From assembly GCF_021261325.1 (NCBI RefSeq), contig NZ_JAJSBI010000009.1, positions 248,001 through 312,000 of the forward strand: a DNA stretch of 64,000 nt, written 5' to 3'. The DNA comes from Streptomyces guryensis (GTDB taxonomy: Bacteria > Actinomycetota > Actinomycetes > Streptomycetales > Streptomycetaceae). The position numbers and the translations under genes are program-made. The notes below the pieces were generated by a model. The model did not search any database and had not been told where the DNA came from. It was given only the letters and a program-made list of their open reading frames with translations. The first letter of the stretch is position 1. The number at the start of each line of letters is the position of its first letter. Positions 37,042 through 45,651 of the stretch are shown here, piece by piece.

Positions 37042-37212
37042 TCACTGCGGTCCGAAGTCCGACGGATCCCAGTCGTGGCTGCTCGGCGCCGGCGGTGCCT
37101 GGTCCTGCATCTGCTCCGCGGCCACACGGGCTTCCGCCACCACGTCACCGCGCTCACGCAGCAGGCTCTCGTACACCGGCAGGTGATCGTTTCCGGTCGG
37201 GTTGGGTATCAC
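37042..37212 (-). CDS. Small acidic hypothetical protein, 56 residues
   Basis: GTG at 37212 opens a 56-codon frame preceded by GGAGAAGGA, giving a protein that begins MIPNPTGNDHLPVYESLLRE and ends DWDPSDFGPQ. It is acidic, probably helical in the middle (LLRERGDVVAEARVAAEQMQ), and has no cysteine, signal peptide or membrane segment. A terminator hairpin lies directly behind it and a strong hairpin ahead, so it is its own transcription unit between the lipoprotein and PKS genes. I do not recognise a family. Codon usage is actinobacterial and the ribosome binding site is good, which is why I prefer it over the overlapping opposite-strand frames. A leaderless metabolic or regulatory role cannot be judged. 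Confidence 0.6.
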   Translation of the reverse strand: MIPNPTGNDHLPVYESLLRERGDVVAEARVAAEQMQDQAPPAPSSHDWDPSDFGPQ

Positions 37213-37249
37213 AGTCTGGTCCTTCTCCGTGTCGGGCTGCTCGTCCGGG

Positions 37250-37280
37250 CTGGTCGGTCACGGATCCCGTGACCGACCAG
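37250..37280. terminator. Perfect 14-bp stem hairpin
   Basis: CTGGTCGGTCACGG and its exact complement are separated by three bases. This very stable hairpin lies about 85 bases past the lipoprotein stop and 40 bases before the start of the 56-residue gene, and is best read as the lipoprotein terminator. On the plus strand it is followed by CAAATAAATC. Confidence 0.7.
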
Positions 37281-37365
37281 CAAATAAATCAGGACAGGCA
37301 GACCGAATTGAGGAGAAGGCGAACGCCTTCGGTGTCCATGGTGAAAATGTCCTGTGCGCGCAGGA

Positions 37366-38055
37366 CTACGCGGCCGATACGGCGGTGGCGGTCACCGTGT
37401 TGTCGCACTCCGCGAAGACACCGTCGTCCAGGGCGACCTGGTGCGCCCCGGAGCCCGGCAGGCCGACCACCAGCGTCGGGTAGGCGACCGGCGTCGCACC
37501 GGACTTGCAGTAGCCGTCGGCCTCGCCCTGGACCTGGACGAAGGTCAGCTTCAGCCGGGCCCTGGCGCCCGGGGCCAGCCTGACCGGCGCGGCGGAGCCG
37601 GCGGGTGTCACCTTCAGCGGGGCGTTGTGGTCCGGAGAACCGTTGCCCGCGCCGGCCACCGTGGGGTGGCCCTGCAGCGTGCACGGCTTGGCGGAGACGT
37701 TGGTGAACTCGATCACCGCCGCTCCCGTTCCGGTGCCCGCCGGACGGTCGGCGGCCTGGTGGGCCGTCACCTTCAGGGCGGTTGCCGCGCACGCCTTCAC
37801 GGTCGTACCCGCGGAACCGGACCCGGATATGGGGGAGGCGGTCGCGGTCGGCGCCTTCGAGGTGGGAGCGTGGGAGGGCTCCTGGGCCGTCGTGCCCGGT
37901 GTGGTGGTGGCGGCGGACGGTGCGCTGCTCGGCGCCTTCGACGACGTTTCGGCCGCCGCCTTGGAACCGTCGGCCTGACACGCGGTCACCGACAGGGCGG
38001 CCAGGAGTGCGGCGATCGCCGGCGCGGCCTTGCGGATGCCGTTCACGTACTGCAT
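37366..38055 (-). CDS. Secreted lipoprotein with DUF4232-like domain
   Basis: A 229-residue lipoprotein. The signal peptide (residues 1-25, charged start then AAPAIAALLAALSV) ends in the lipobox VTAC, with Cys26 as the lipidated residue. A Ser/Thr/Ala/Pro-rich spacer of about 60 residues follows, then an Ig-like domain of about 130 residues with two cysteine pairs (KACAAT/KPCTLQGHP and DGYC/AECDN) as in DUF4232 proteins of actinobacteria. It would sit on the outer face of the membrane. ATG 38055 is used because the signal peptide starts there, although the frame opens further upstream. The function is unknown, and a link to the cluster is not supported beyond position. Confidence 0.8.
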   Translation of the reverse strand: MQYVNGIRKAAPAIAALLAALSVTACQADGSKAAAETSSKAPSSAPSAATTTPGTTAQEPSHAPTSKAPTATASPISGSGSAGTTVKACAATALKVTAHQAADRPAGTGTGAAVIEFTNVSAKPCTLQGHPTVAGAGNGSPDHNAPLKVTPAGSAAPVRLAPGARARLKLTFVQVQGEADGYCKSGATPVAYPTLVVGLPGSGAHQVALDDGVFAECDNTVTATAVSAA

Positions 38056-38248
38056 GGAGTCCCCCGAGTTCGGATGGTGCGGGGCCGGTCCTTCGCCGGC
38101 GCCCGACCATGGAGACACGACTGCCTCGCCGGAGGTTTCTCCTGTGGATCGGCTGTGACACGTGTGGATCTTCTGTGACAGTGCGGTGACGAGACGGGCC
38201 CGGCCCCGGTGGACCGGTCCCGTCTCGCCGCGGGGACCCGAGGGCCGG

Positions 38249-39850
38249 TCAGGCAGCCGCGGGCTCCTCTTCCGTGATGCCCATGGTCGCGTCCTTGTCG
38301 CCCTTGCCGCGCAGCGCGATCACGCTGAGGAGGCAGCAGGCCAGGGCCGAGAGACCGCAGATCACGTAGCCGATGGCGTAGCCGTTGCCGAGGGCCTCCA
38401 GGGCGAGGGGGACCGCGCCGCCCGGCGGGGAGGACGGCGGCACGGAGTTGGAGGCGAGCGGGCCGCCCTCCGCCGCCACCTGCCCCGCCGCCGCCTTGAC
38501 CTCGGCGGACAGGTGGGAGGCGGTCAGCTTCGACGTGAACTGGTCCGCCGCGTGGGACAGCGCGATCGCACCGATGACCGCCGGGCCGAGCGTGAAGCCG
38601 AAGTCGCGCAGCAGGCTGGTCGAGGCGCTGGCCATGCCCGCGTAGTGGACCTCCACCGTGTTGACGGCCGTCGCCGTGATCGAGGAGACCGTCAGTGCGA
38701 AGCCGATGCCGACCAGGCCGATGGGGAGGATGAGAGAGGTCAGGGCGCGGTCGTGGACCGAGAGGGTGGCGGCGATGAAGTCCCCGGTGGCCATCAGTCC
38801 GAGGCCGGAGCCGAGCACCCAGCGCGGGCTGACCTTCTCCAGCAGCCGGGAGATCAGCGGCATCAGCAGCAGCGTCCAGGCGTTGAGCAGGATGAACGCG
38901 AACGAGCCGCGCAGCGGGCTCTGGTGCTGGATCGGGCCGAGCCGGATGCTGGTCGCGTAGGCGGTGCCGAGGTAGCTGAACATACCGACCACCGCGACGA
39001 ACGACGCCACCGCGAAGGCCCGGTTCCTGAACAGGTCCAGCCTCAACAGGGGGGAGGCGGCTCGGCGTTCGGCCACGACGAACAGGCCGATGAACACCGC
39101 GGCGACCACGTACGCGATCACCACCGGCGGCGCGCTCCAGCCGTCCGCCGGGCCCTGGATCACCGCGTAGAGCAGGGCGAACATACCGATGCCGATGGTG
39201 ATCTGACCGGCCAGGTCGAGGGAACGTCCTTCCGGGGCACTGGAGTTGTGTGCCAGCAGCTGGCTGAGCACGGTGCTGACCAGGGCCAGGCCCGTGACGA
39301 CGATGAAGGCCCAGCGCCAGGAACCGTAGTTGCCGGTGATGCCGCCCAGGACGGGGGCGACGAAACCGCCGCTGGACAGGGCCGCCGCCCAGATCGTGAT
39401 GGTGCGGGCGCGTTCCTTGGCCGAGTGGGTGCCGGCGGCGATCATCGCGAGCGAGGTCGGGAACAGCGCCGCCGCGCCCAGACCGGCGATGGCCTGGCCC
39501 ACCCAGAGCATGTGGATGCCGGTGCTCGCGGCGGCCAGCGCCTCGCCGACCACCAGCAGCGCACCGCCGCCGACCAGCAGCCGCTTGCGGCCGAAGAGGT
39601 CGCCGAGGACGCCGAAGGTCAGCTCCAGTACGGAGACGGGCAGCAGGAACGCGTCCGAGATCCAGGTCAGCTGGGAGCCGACGGGGTGCAGGTCCTCCTG
39701 GAAGAGCCCGTTCAGCGTGGCCGGCATGGCCAGGGCGATCTGTGCCAGACAGACCGCGAAACAGCCGGCGATCAGGGTGCCGACGGGCAGGCCGCCGGAT
39801 GGTTGCGAGGTGGCGGTGGCGCCGGATTGGGTGCGCGTTTCGGTGGACAC
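38249..39850 (-). CDS. MFS drug-type transporter (DHA2-like, 14 TM)
   Basis: A 533-residue membrane protein of the major facilitator superfamily with about 14 hydrophobic segments, including the motif GVLGDLFGRKRLLVGGG after TM2 and the drug-efflux-like stretch GLGAAALFPTSLAMI. The last third has a long external loop rich in Ala/Ser/Gly/Pro (about residues 455-500) and the tail is acidic (TEEEPAAA). GTG 39850 is chosen because AGGGGAG precedes it and the upstream extension is basic and non-membrane. It lies at the edge of the PKS/NRPS cluster on the same strand as the PKS and could export the product; that is inferred from position and family only. Confidence 0.88.
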   Translation of the reverse strand: MSTETRTQSGATATSQPSGGLPVGTLIAGCFAVCLAQIALAMPATLNGLFQEDLHPVGSQLTWISDAFLLPVSVLELTFGVLGDLFGRKRLLVGGGALLVVGEALAAASTGIHMLWVGQAIAGLGAAALFPTSLAMIAAGTHSAKERARTITIWAAALSSGGFVAPVLGGITGNYGSWRWAFIVVTGLALVSTVLSQLLAHNSSAPEGRSLDLAGQITIGIGMFALLYAVIQGPADGWSAPPVVIAYVVAAVFIGLFVVAERRAASPLLRLDLFRNRAFAVASFVAVVGMFSYLGTAYATSIRLGPIQHQSPLRGSFAFILLNAWTLLLMPLISRLLEKVSPRWVLGSGLGLMATGDFIAATLSVHDRALTSLILPIGLVGIGFALTVSSITATAVNTVEVHYAGMASASTSLLRDFGFTLGPAVIGAIALSHAADQFTSKLTASHLSAEVKAAAGQVAAEGGPLASNSVPPSSPPGGAVPLALEALGNGYAIGYVICGLSALACCLLSVIALRGKGDKDATMGITEEEPAAA

Positions 39851-40006
39851 TTGTGCTCCCCTTTGAGCGGCTGGGCGGCTTCGAGCGATGCGGGGACGCC
39901 GAGAACGCGATGAATGTAGGGCAGTTTTTCGACGGCGGTCAATAGATTGCCCAGTAACGACGGGCATGGCTGTGCCCATCGGGTGCCGCCGGATGTCCTG
40001 GCGGTA

Positions 40007-40846
40007 CTACGGGACGGCCACCGTGATCACGTCCAGCGCCCTCGCGGCCTCCAGACGGGCCGGCTCCTCACAGCGGCGCGCCAGCTCGTGGAACCGCTCC
40101 TCCGCGCGGGCCGCCGGCCAGTCCTCCGGCAGGTGCTCGGCGGGCAGATGGGGATCCTGGCGGACCTGGTCCAGCCAGTCCGCGTGCAGCAGCAACTGCC
40201 GCACGAGCGCGTCCGCGGGCTCGTCGGCCTCCGTGCTCCAGCGGACCAGGAACGCCTCGTAGCCCTTGGCGACGGAATCAACGTCGAACGCCGCCTGCAG
40301 CACCGTCCGGGCGTCGGTCGGGGCGACGGCGGTGGCTCCCTGGAAGACCCGCAGACACGGGTCGAGTCCGAGCCCCGCGACCACCTCCGGCACGTCCACC
40401 GCGCCGGGCGCCACCCACAGTCCGTTCTGCAGCGGGCCGAAACCGCTCCACAGCAGCCGGGAGCGCAGATCGTGCCGCTCGCGGCGCCACGCCTCAGGGA
40501 GGGAGAAGCCGACCAGGGTCCAGGTGCCCTCCCAGGTGCGGTTGACCGCGCCGGTGTGCCAGATCCGGTCGTGGCCGTCCCGCAGGACGCGGGTGGCGCG
40601 GGGCGTCGGGCCGAAGTACGTCTTGCGGCCCCTGCGGTGTCGTTCCAGCAGCCCGCGCTTGACCATGCGCGTCAGCGTGGACCGTACGGCGTCCTCGGTG
40701 ATCCCGGCCTGTCCGAACACGTCGATCAGGCTGCTCGCCGACAGGGCGATGCCCCGGCCCAGGGCGTGAATGCCGAAGAAGGTCAGCATCAGCGACTGCG
40801 GCCGGGGTGCGCTGCCCGCCGGGTCCGACGGATCGAAGCTGGTCAC
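40007..40846 (-). CDS. PaaX-family transcriptional regulator
   Basis: The 279-residue protein has the PaaX layout: an N-terminal winged helix (LMLTFFGIHALGRGIALSASSLIDVFGQAGITEDAVRSTLTRM, read in parts), the middle domain with WTLVGFSLPEAWRRERHDLRSRL, and a C-terminal helical domain (FLVRWSTEADEPADALVRQLL). PaaX proteins repress phenylacetate and related aromatic-acid genes and respond to aryl-CoA. The GTG start at 40846 gives the usual family length; the ribosome binding site is weak. It is followed 156 bases later by the MFS gene on the same strand and could control it. No phenylacetate genes are visible. Confidence 0.85.
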   Translation of the reverse strand: MTSFDPSDPAGSAPRPQSLMLTFFGIHALGRGIALSASSLIDVFGQAGITEDAVRSTLTRMVKRGLLERHRRGRKTYFGPTPRATRVLRDGHDRIWHTGAVNRTWEGTWTLVGFSLPEAWRRERHDLRSRLLWSGFGPLQNGLWVAPGAVDVPEVVAGLGLDPCLRVFQGATAVAPTDARTVLQAAFDVDSVAKGYEAFLVRWSTEADEPADALVRQLLLHADWLDQVRQDPHLPAEHLPEDWPAARAEERFHELARRCEEPARLEAARALDVITVAVP

Positions 40847-41228
40847 GGGGCAAGAGTAGATCCGGCCCGCCGTTCGATCGTTTCCGGGCCGTGCTCGCGC
40901 CCGCCTCCACGGACAGGCCGTTGTCGACCCTGTGACAGGGACGCGCCACGGCGCCCGCGACGGTGACCGGCCGATGGACGAAGACCTCCTTGCGGTCCAC
41001 CACGTCGTCGACCGGTCCGTGACATCGATGCCGTCGACCTCGGCGTGCGCGGGGCGCAACCAGAGTGACGCGTGCTCCCTCTCCTGTGTGAGGTCCACCA
41101 GCGGGCGCAGCGCCGCACCGGGTCCAGGGCGAGGCTCGGGTGCTGCCGGCGCCGCAGCATGGACCCGCTCAACTCCCGTACGCCTGCTGACCGTTACCGC
41201 TTCCTGGCGCCGCCGGGTCGCAGGGCGC
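40847..41228. other. 382-bp stretch without a recognised gene
   Basis: Between the PaaX gene and the metallopeptidase-like gene both strands have open frames, but none has a ribosome binding site or recognisable protein. It may hold promoters for the PaaX gene or remains of a lost gene; I see no clear repeat or hairpin. Confidence 0.4.
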
Positions 41229-42464
41229 CTACCCGATGTCGACCACCCGCGCCCACGCGGGCGGCCTGTCCGGCACATGGTCAGCGTCCTCCTCGTCCCA
41301 GCTCGTGCCCTGCCTGGGGAACAGACCCACCACCGTCCGGCACGCCGGTCGCGCGTCCGGCCACGGCGTCTGACCGTCGGTCAGCACCACCACGACATCG
41401 GGGCGGGGCCGCGTGCGCAGCGCCGTGGCGAAGCCCGTGCGCAGATCCGTGCCGCCGCCGCCCATCAACGGGATGCCCTCGGCCCGGCACAACGGGTGGG
41501 CGATCCGGGCCGCCGCGTCGCACGGCACCACGGTGACCAGGTCCCGGCGGCCGCCCACGGCACGGGAGATCGCGGCGACCTCCAGGAGCGCGCTGCCCAG
41601 TTCGGTGTCACTGACCGACCCTGATGTGTCGATGATCACCGACACCCGGGGTGGTCTGCGCCGCAGGCTCGGCAGTACGACGCCGGGCAGTGACACCGAG
41701 CGCCGCGCGGGCCGGCCGTAGCTGTAGTCCTCGCCCGCGCCTGACCCGGAGGCCGCGGAACGGACCGCCGCACCCAGCAACTCCCGCCACGGCTGCGGCG
41801 GATGGAACGCCTTCTCGGCCCACCGCCGCCACCCCTCCGGGGCGTTCCCCGGACGCCCCTTGAGCCCCTGCGCCACCCGGAACCGCACCGCGTCCTGTTC
41901 CTGCGCGCTCAGGCCGTGCGCGCCGTCCGGGCCGAGCTCCCACTCCCGCCCCAGCCCGTCGGCGCCGCTGCCGCAGTCCAGCCAGGCCATGCTCTGTGTC
42001 CACGCGCCGAGCGTGAACTGGCGCAGGTAGTCCTCCATCAGCTGCCCCTCGTCCAGCCCCAAGGCCGTCGGCCGGACCGCGCCCCGGGGCCGGACCAGCC
42101 CGTCGCCGTAGATGTCGTCGTTGATCTCGCAGTCCGCGGCGATGTTCATCCGCAGCCGTTCGCCGGGGCCGGTCAGCCCCCGCTCCCGGGCGACCCGGTC
42201 ACTGCGCCCGTGGTGGTCGCGCAGCAGATGCGACACCTCGTGCACCCATACGGCCGCCAGCTCCTCCACCGGCGTCCGGTCCACGAATCCCGGTGAGACG
42301 TAGCACCGCCAGTGCCGGTCGACGCCCATCGTCGGCACCTGCCGCGACTCCACGGTGTGCAGGGCGAACAGTGCGGTCGCCAGGTACGGGCGGGCCCGGG
42401 CGGCCTGCAGCCGGGCCGCGAACAGCTTGTCGAGGTCCAGCGTCCCGGGTTCCTCGGAGCTCAT
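41229..42464 (-). CDS. VWA-like metallopeptidase domain protein (DUF2201 type)
   Basis: A 411-residue cytoplasmic protein with an N-terminal putative metallopeptidase domain (HEVSH at 75-79) and a C-terminal von Willebrand A-like domain beginning with the metal-site motif DTSGSVSDTE and continuing with VVVLTDGQTPWP. This pairing is typical of proteins encoded beside MoxR ATPases, where the ATPase may load metal ions or remodel a target through the VWA protein. The ATG at 42464 overlaps the stop of the ATPase gene (ATGA), showing translational coupling. The target is unknown, and there is no signal peptide. Confidence 0.85.
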   Translation of the reverse strand: MSSEEPGTLDLDKLFAARLQAARARPYLATALFALHTVESRQVPTMGVDRHWRCYVSPGFVDRTPVEELAAVWVHEVSHLLRDHHGRSDRVARERGLTGPGERLRMNIAADCEINDDIYGDGLVRPRGAVRPTALGLDEGQLMEDYLRQFTLGAWTQSMAWLDCGSGADGLGREWELGPDGAHGLSAQEQDAVRFRVAQGLKGRPGNAPEGWRRWAEKAFHPPQPWRELLGAAVRSAASGSGAGEDYSYGRPARRSVSLPGVVLPSLRRRPPRVSVIIDTSGSVSDTELGSALLEVAAISRAVGGRRDLVTVVPCDAAARIAHPLCRAEGIPLMGGGGTDLRTGFATALRTRPRPDVVVVLTDGQTPWPDARPACRTVVGLFPRQGTSWDEEDADHVPDRPPAWARVVDIG

Positions 42465-43723
42465 CGGCCGGCCTTCGCGGTGAGGGCGGTGCGGGCCGCC
42501 GCCCGGTCCGCCCGCCGGGACACGGACACCGCGCCGGCGAGCTTCTCGATCGACGCCGGTACGTCCCAGTCCTCGCGGCGCAGCGTCGCGAGTGTGGTCG
42601 CGGGCACCACCACCAGGTCCGGGGCTCCGGTCTCCAGCGCGCGGACCAGAAGCGCCCACGCCGCGTCCCAGCGGGACTTCTCGGGGCGGCCCCGGACCGC
42701 AGCCACCACACCGTCGAGCACGGCCTGGCGCAGATCACCGCGCTCGGGCAGCTCGGCAGCCGCCGGGTCGGCAAGGAGCACCTCGGGGTCCGGCAGATCC
42801 AACCGGTCCAGACCGGCCAGCAGTTCAAGCCCCGGGCCGTCGCCCACCGTGCCCCGCACCAGCAGCGAGAGGACCTCCCGGGAGGAGCCGGCCGCGGTCG
42901 CGAAGGCGATCAGGCACAGCGTCATCTCCCAGCTCCGGGGCGATGGCCAGGCGCCGCCCCGCCGCATCTCGTTGCCGGGCAGTTGGTGCACGAGTTTGGG
43001 CCGGGCGGTCAGCAGCCCGCACACCGCACGGCGGGCGAAGCGCACCGCCTCCGAGAGCTTCTCCGGGGAGAGCCGCGGCAGCGTGGCCCGGGGCCAGGTG
43101 CCGCCGAGTCCGCGTACGACGACCTCGTGGTCGTGGGTCCACTGAAGGTGGACGAAACGGTTGGCCAGCGGCGGACTCAGCTCCCAGCCGTCGGCCGCCG
43201 AGGACCGCGGGTTGGCGGCGGCCACGATCCGTACCCCGGGCGGCAGTCGGAGGGCGCCGATCCGTCGCTCCAGCACGAGGCGCAGCAGGGCTGCCTGCAC
43301 CGCGGGCGGAGCGGTGGACAGCTCGTCCAGGAACAACAGCCCCCGGCCGGCCCGCACCAGGCGTACCGCCCAGTCCGGCGGGGCCAGCGGGACACCCTGC
43401 TCCGCGGGATCGTCCCCGACGACGGGCAGCCCGGAGAAGTCGGCTGGCTCGTGCACGCTGGCGATCACCGTGGTCAGCGGCAGATCCAGGGCCTCGGCGA
43501 GCTGGGTCAGAGCCGCGGTCTTGCCGATCCCCGGCTCACCCCACAGCAGCACGGGCAGATCGGCGGCCACGGCCAGCGTCAGGGCTTCGAGCTGGTTGTC
43601 GGGGCGGGGTTCGGTGGTGGCGTCGCGCAGCAGGGTCAACAGCTCGTCGGCGACGTCCAGTTGGGAGGGGGAAGCCGGAGCGGAGGCAGTGACGGTGGCA
43701 GCGATCGAAGTGTGTGCAGGCAT
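42461..43723 (-). CDS. MoxR-family AAA+ ATPase
   Basis: The 420-residue protein has Walker A GEPGIGKT at 62-69, Walker B LLFLDEL, a sensor-like AANPRSS and the arginine-bearing ANRFVHLQW segment, followed by a helical lid domain. MoxR ATPases act as chaperones that mature or activate protein complexes, usually with a VWA partner. The partner here is the overlapping downstream gene. The gene lies 57 bases after a large uncharacterised protein gene on the same strand, forming a three-gene cassette. Confidence 0.9.
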   Translation of the reverse strand: MPAHTSIAATVTASAPASPSQLDVADELLTLLRDATTEPRPDNQLEALTLAVAADLPVLLWGEPGIGKTAALTQLAEALDLPLTTVIASVHEPADFSGLPVVGDDPAEQGVPLAPPDWAVRLVRAGRGLLFLDELSTAPPAVQAALLRLVLERRIGALRLPPGVRIVAAANPRSSAADGWELSPPLANRFVHLQWTHDHEVVVRGLGGTWPRATLPRLSPEKLSEAVRFARRAVCGLLTARPKLVHQLPGNEMRRGGAWPSPRSWEMTLCLIAFATAAGSSREVLSLLVRGTVGDGPGLELLAGLDRLDLPDPEVLLADPAAAELPERGDLRQAVLDGVVAAVRGRPEKSRWDAAWALLVRALETGAPDLVVVPATTLATLRREDWDVPASIEKLAGAVSVSRRADRAAARTALTAKAGR

Positions 43724-43780
43724 GTTTGTTCACCTTTTCGTCGGGGTGAGCCGAGTGAGACGGGCGTACGAGGGTGAGGG

Positions 43781-45214
43781 TCAGCGGAAGTTCGCGTGGC
43801 GCGGGTGTGAGCGGTGGTGAGGGGTGCGGCTGAGGTCCCCGGGGCGGTAGCGGGCAGGCCCGTGGTCGGGCCCGATCAGCCCCTCCCTGTACAGGCCGTA
43901 GGTGATCCGCCGTTCCGCGGCGGCCTCCAGTTCGTCCCGCAGCGGGCCGTCGCGCAGCACCGCATCGGGGCCGAGCAGGCCCTCCACGACGGCCAGCGCC
44001 CCGGCGATGTCGCCGTGGTCCAGGCGTTCGCGGACACCCGTGAGACAGTCCGGACGACGGTGCGCCTCGTCGATCGCCTGAAGGCAGGGGAGTGGAGTGC
44101 CGGTCAGTGCGGCCAGCAGTTCCTCCCGCCGGACCTCGGCCGGGTCATGGTCGAGCGGGGCCAGTACGCCATCCACCAGACCGATGTGGTGGTGCGCTCC
44201 ACGGCACTCCACGAGGCGCGGCTGACCCGCCCGCTCCCGAGAACGGGGCGGGCCGGCCGGCGAGCGGTCCGGTACGAGGGCGGAGGCGACCAGCGGGTGG
44301 AGCCGATCGGGCTCGATCGAACCGGTGCGCAACAGCTCCAGGTCGGGCGGGACCCAGGTCGCCGCATCGGGCAACACAGGCAGGGCGGAACCGTCGCCGT
44401 ACCCGGACGCCTCGGCGAGTCGTACCGAGGGCGGCCCGAGACCGTCGTCGCCCGCCGTCAGGTCCAGGACCAGCCGATGCCTGCCCCCGAGCCGCACGAG
44501 GACGCGACCGCCGGACCCGCCCCGCCTTTCGGCGCCGAGCAGAAGCCCCGCCTCGGCCGCCCACCGGTCGACGGCACAGCGCCGGCCGTCCGGCACCGAT
44601 CCGGGCAACTCCCTTTCCAGTGCAGGGCCGTTGTCGTCGCCCGACCACTCGGCCCCGGACCGTATCCGCAGCTCATCGGCCCTGCTTGCATCCCACAGAT
44701 GCCGGTGCAGGTCGAGACGGAACCGCCGGCTCGGATGGGGATGCGGGTGGCGCCGGGCACTGGGCTCGTCATGGGATCCGTCCCACAGCGCGAGGCTGAT
44801 CCGCTGCCCGGCATCCGCCCAGGCCGGTGGAGTCCGCACCACCAGGTGCACCGGACCCGGCCCGTCCCGCCCGGCAGCGTCGTACCGGGCCAGAGCGAGG
44901 GTCAGTGCCGGGCGCAGCAGCCCGTCGGGAGCGATCCTCGGCATGTGCCAGCGCACCAGGTCGGGTGCCAGCCGGCGCAGATCGGCCCGCACCCGGGCCG
45001 CGAGCTCCCGGCCATGGCTGCGCGCCACGGAACGCAGGTTCAGATCGACATCGAGGCCCGCGGCGGCACACGCCCCGGCCCAGTCGCCGACCAGGCGGCG
45101 GGCGGTCGCAGTCTCGATCATGGAGGGCGGCACGGCGAACTCGCGCACGCGCTGCCAGAAGGAAAGACGCCGGAGGGAAGGCTGGGAATCCCCGTTCGCG
45201 ATCCGAGTGAGCAT
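43781..45214 (-). CDS. Hypothetical protein of the MoxR/VWA cassette
   Basis: A 477-residue soluble protein without a domain I recognise. It has an N-terminal helical part (LSFWQRVREFAVPPSMIETA), a basic/His-rich middle (RRHPHPHPSRRFRLDLHRHLWDAS, seen in parts) and a C-terminal segment with QAIDEAHRRPDCLTGVRERL. ATG 45214 is preferred to GTG 45220 because AAGG lies nine bases before it. It is first in the cassette with the MoxR ATPase and VWA protein and is probably a client or third component; this is inferred from gene order. Confidence 0.7.
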   Translation of the reverse strand: MLTRIANGDSQPSLRRLSFWQRVREFAVPPSMIETATARRLVGDWAGACAAAGLDVDLNLRSVARSHGRELAARVRADLRRLAPDLVRWHMPRIAPDGLLRPALTLALARYDAAGRDGPGPVHLVVRTPPAWADAGQRISLALWDGSHDEPSARRHPHPHPSRRFRLDLHRHLWDASRADELRIRSGAEWSGDDNGPALERELPGSVPDGRRCAVDRWAAEAGLLLGAERRGGSGGRVLVRLGGRHRLVLDLTAGDDGLGPPSVRLAEASGYGDGSALPVLPDAATWVPPDLELLRTGSIEPDRLHPLVASALVPDRSPAGPPRSRERAGQPRLVECRGAHHHIGLVDGVLAPLDHDPAEVRREELLAALTGTPLPCLQAIDEAHRRPDCLTGVRERLDHGDIAGALAVVEGLLGPDAVLRDGPLRDELEAAAERRITYGLYREGLIGPDHGPARYRPGDLSRTPHHRSHPRHANFR

Positions 45215-45329
45215 CAGCACTCACCTTGCGCGGACGGGACCCCCGATCTGTCAGCAGAATGAGTAGTCATCGCGAGGGATCGTAGCGTCCCCCCGTCTCG
45301 CTCGGCCAGGATTTTTCCGGGCAGGGCGC

Positions 45330-45575
45330 TCAGGGCGCCGGCTCCGTGCCGGCGAGCAGGTCCAGCGCGATGTCGGTGATCATGTCCTCCTGGCCTGCGA
45401 CCATGCCCCGCCGGCCGACCTCGACGAGGATGCTGCGGGTGTCCGGCCCGTGGCGGGCGGCGGCGGTCCCGGTGTGGCGCAGGAAGCTGGAGTACACGCC
45501 CGCGTAGCCGAGGCTGAGGGCCTCTCGGTCCACCCGGACATCGCGGTCCTGCAACGGTCGTACAAGATCGTCGGC
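45330..45575 (-). pseudogene. C-terminal fragment of 4-hydroxy-2-oxovalerate aldolase
   Basis: Only the last 80 or so residues of this aldolase remain: ADDLVRPLQDRDVRVDRE, LGYAGVYSSFLRHTG, ILVEVGRRGMVAGQEDMITD and a short tail. The intact enzyme is about 340 residues and carries its metal site and active site in the missing part. There is no usable start, and the dehydrogenase that normally accompanies it is absent. It is best read as a remnant of a lost aromatic meta-cleavage operon. Confidence 0.8.
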
Positions 45576-45651
45576 TGACGCGGGCTGTTGCCACGCCCGC
45601 CTGCGATCGCGGAGGATCTTTCCCCCGCCCGGTACTCAACAGGAGCTCTCC

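Noticed and set aside
37042..37212. Idea that the 56-residue product is a RiPP precursor
   Set aside because: No Cys, few Ser/Thr, no leader-core pattern and no RiPP-modifying enzyme nearby.
36976..37272. 98-codon plus-strand frame in the lipoprotein/PKS gap
   Set aside because: It covers the antisense of the 56-residue gene and two hairpins, lacks a good ribosome binding site and has an Arg-rich composition; the minus-strand gene is better supported.
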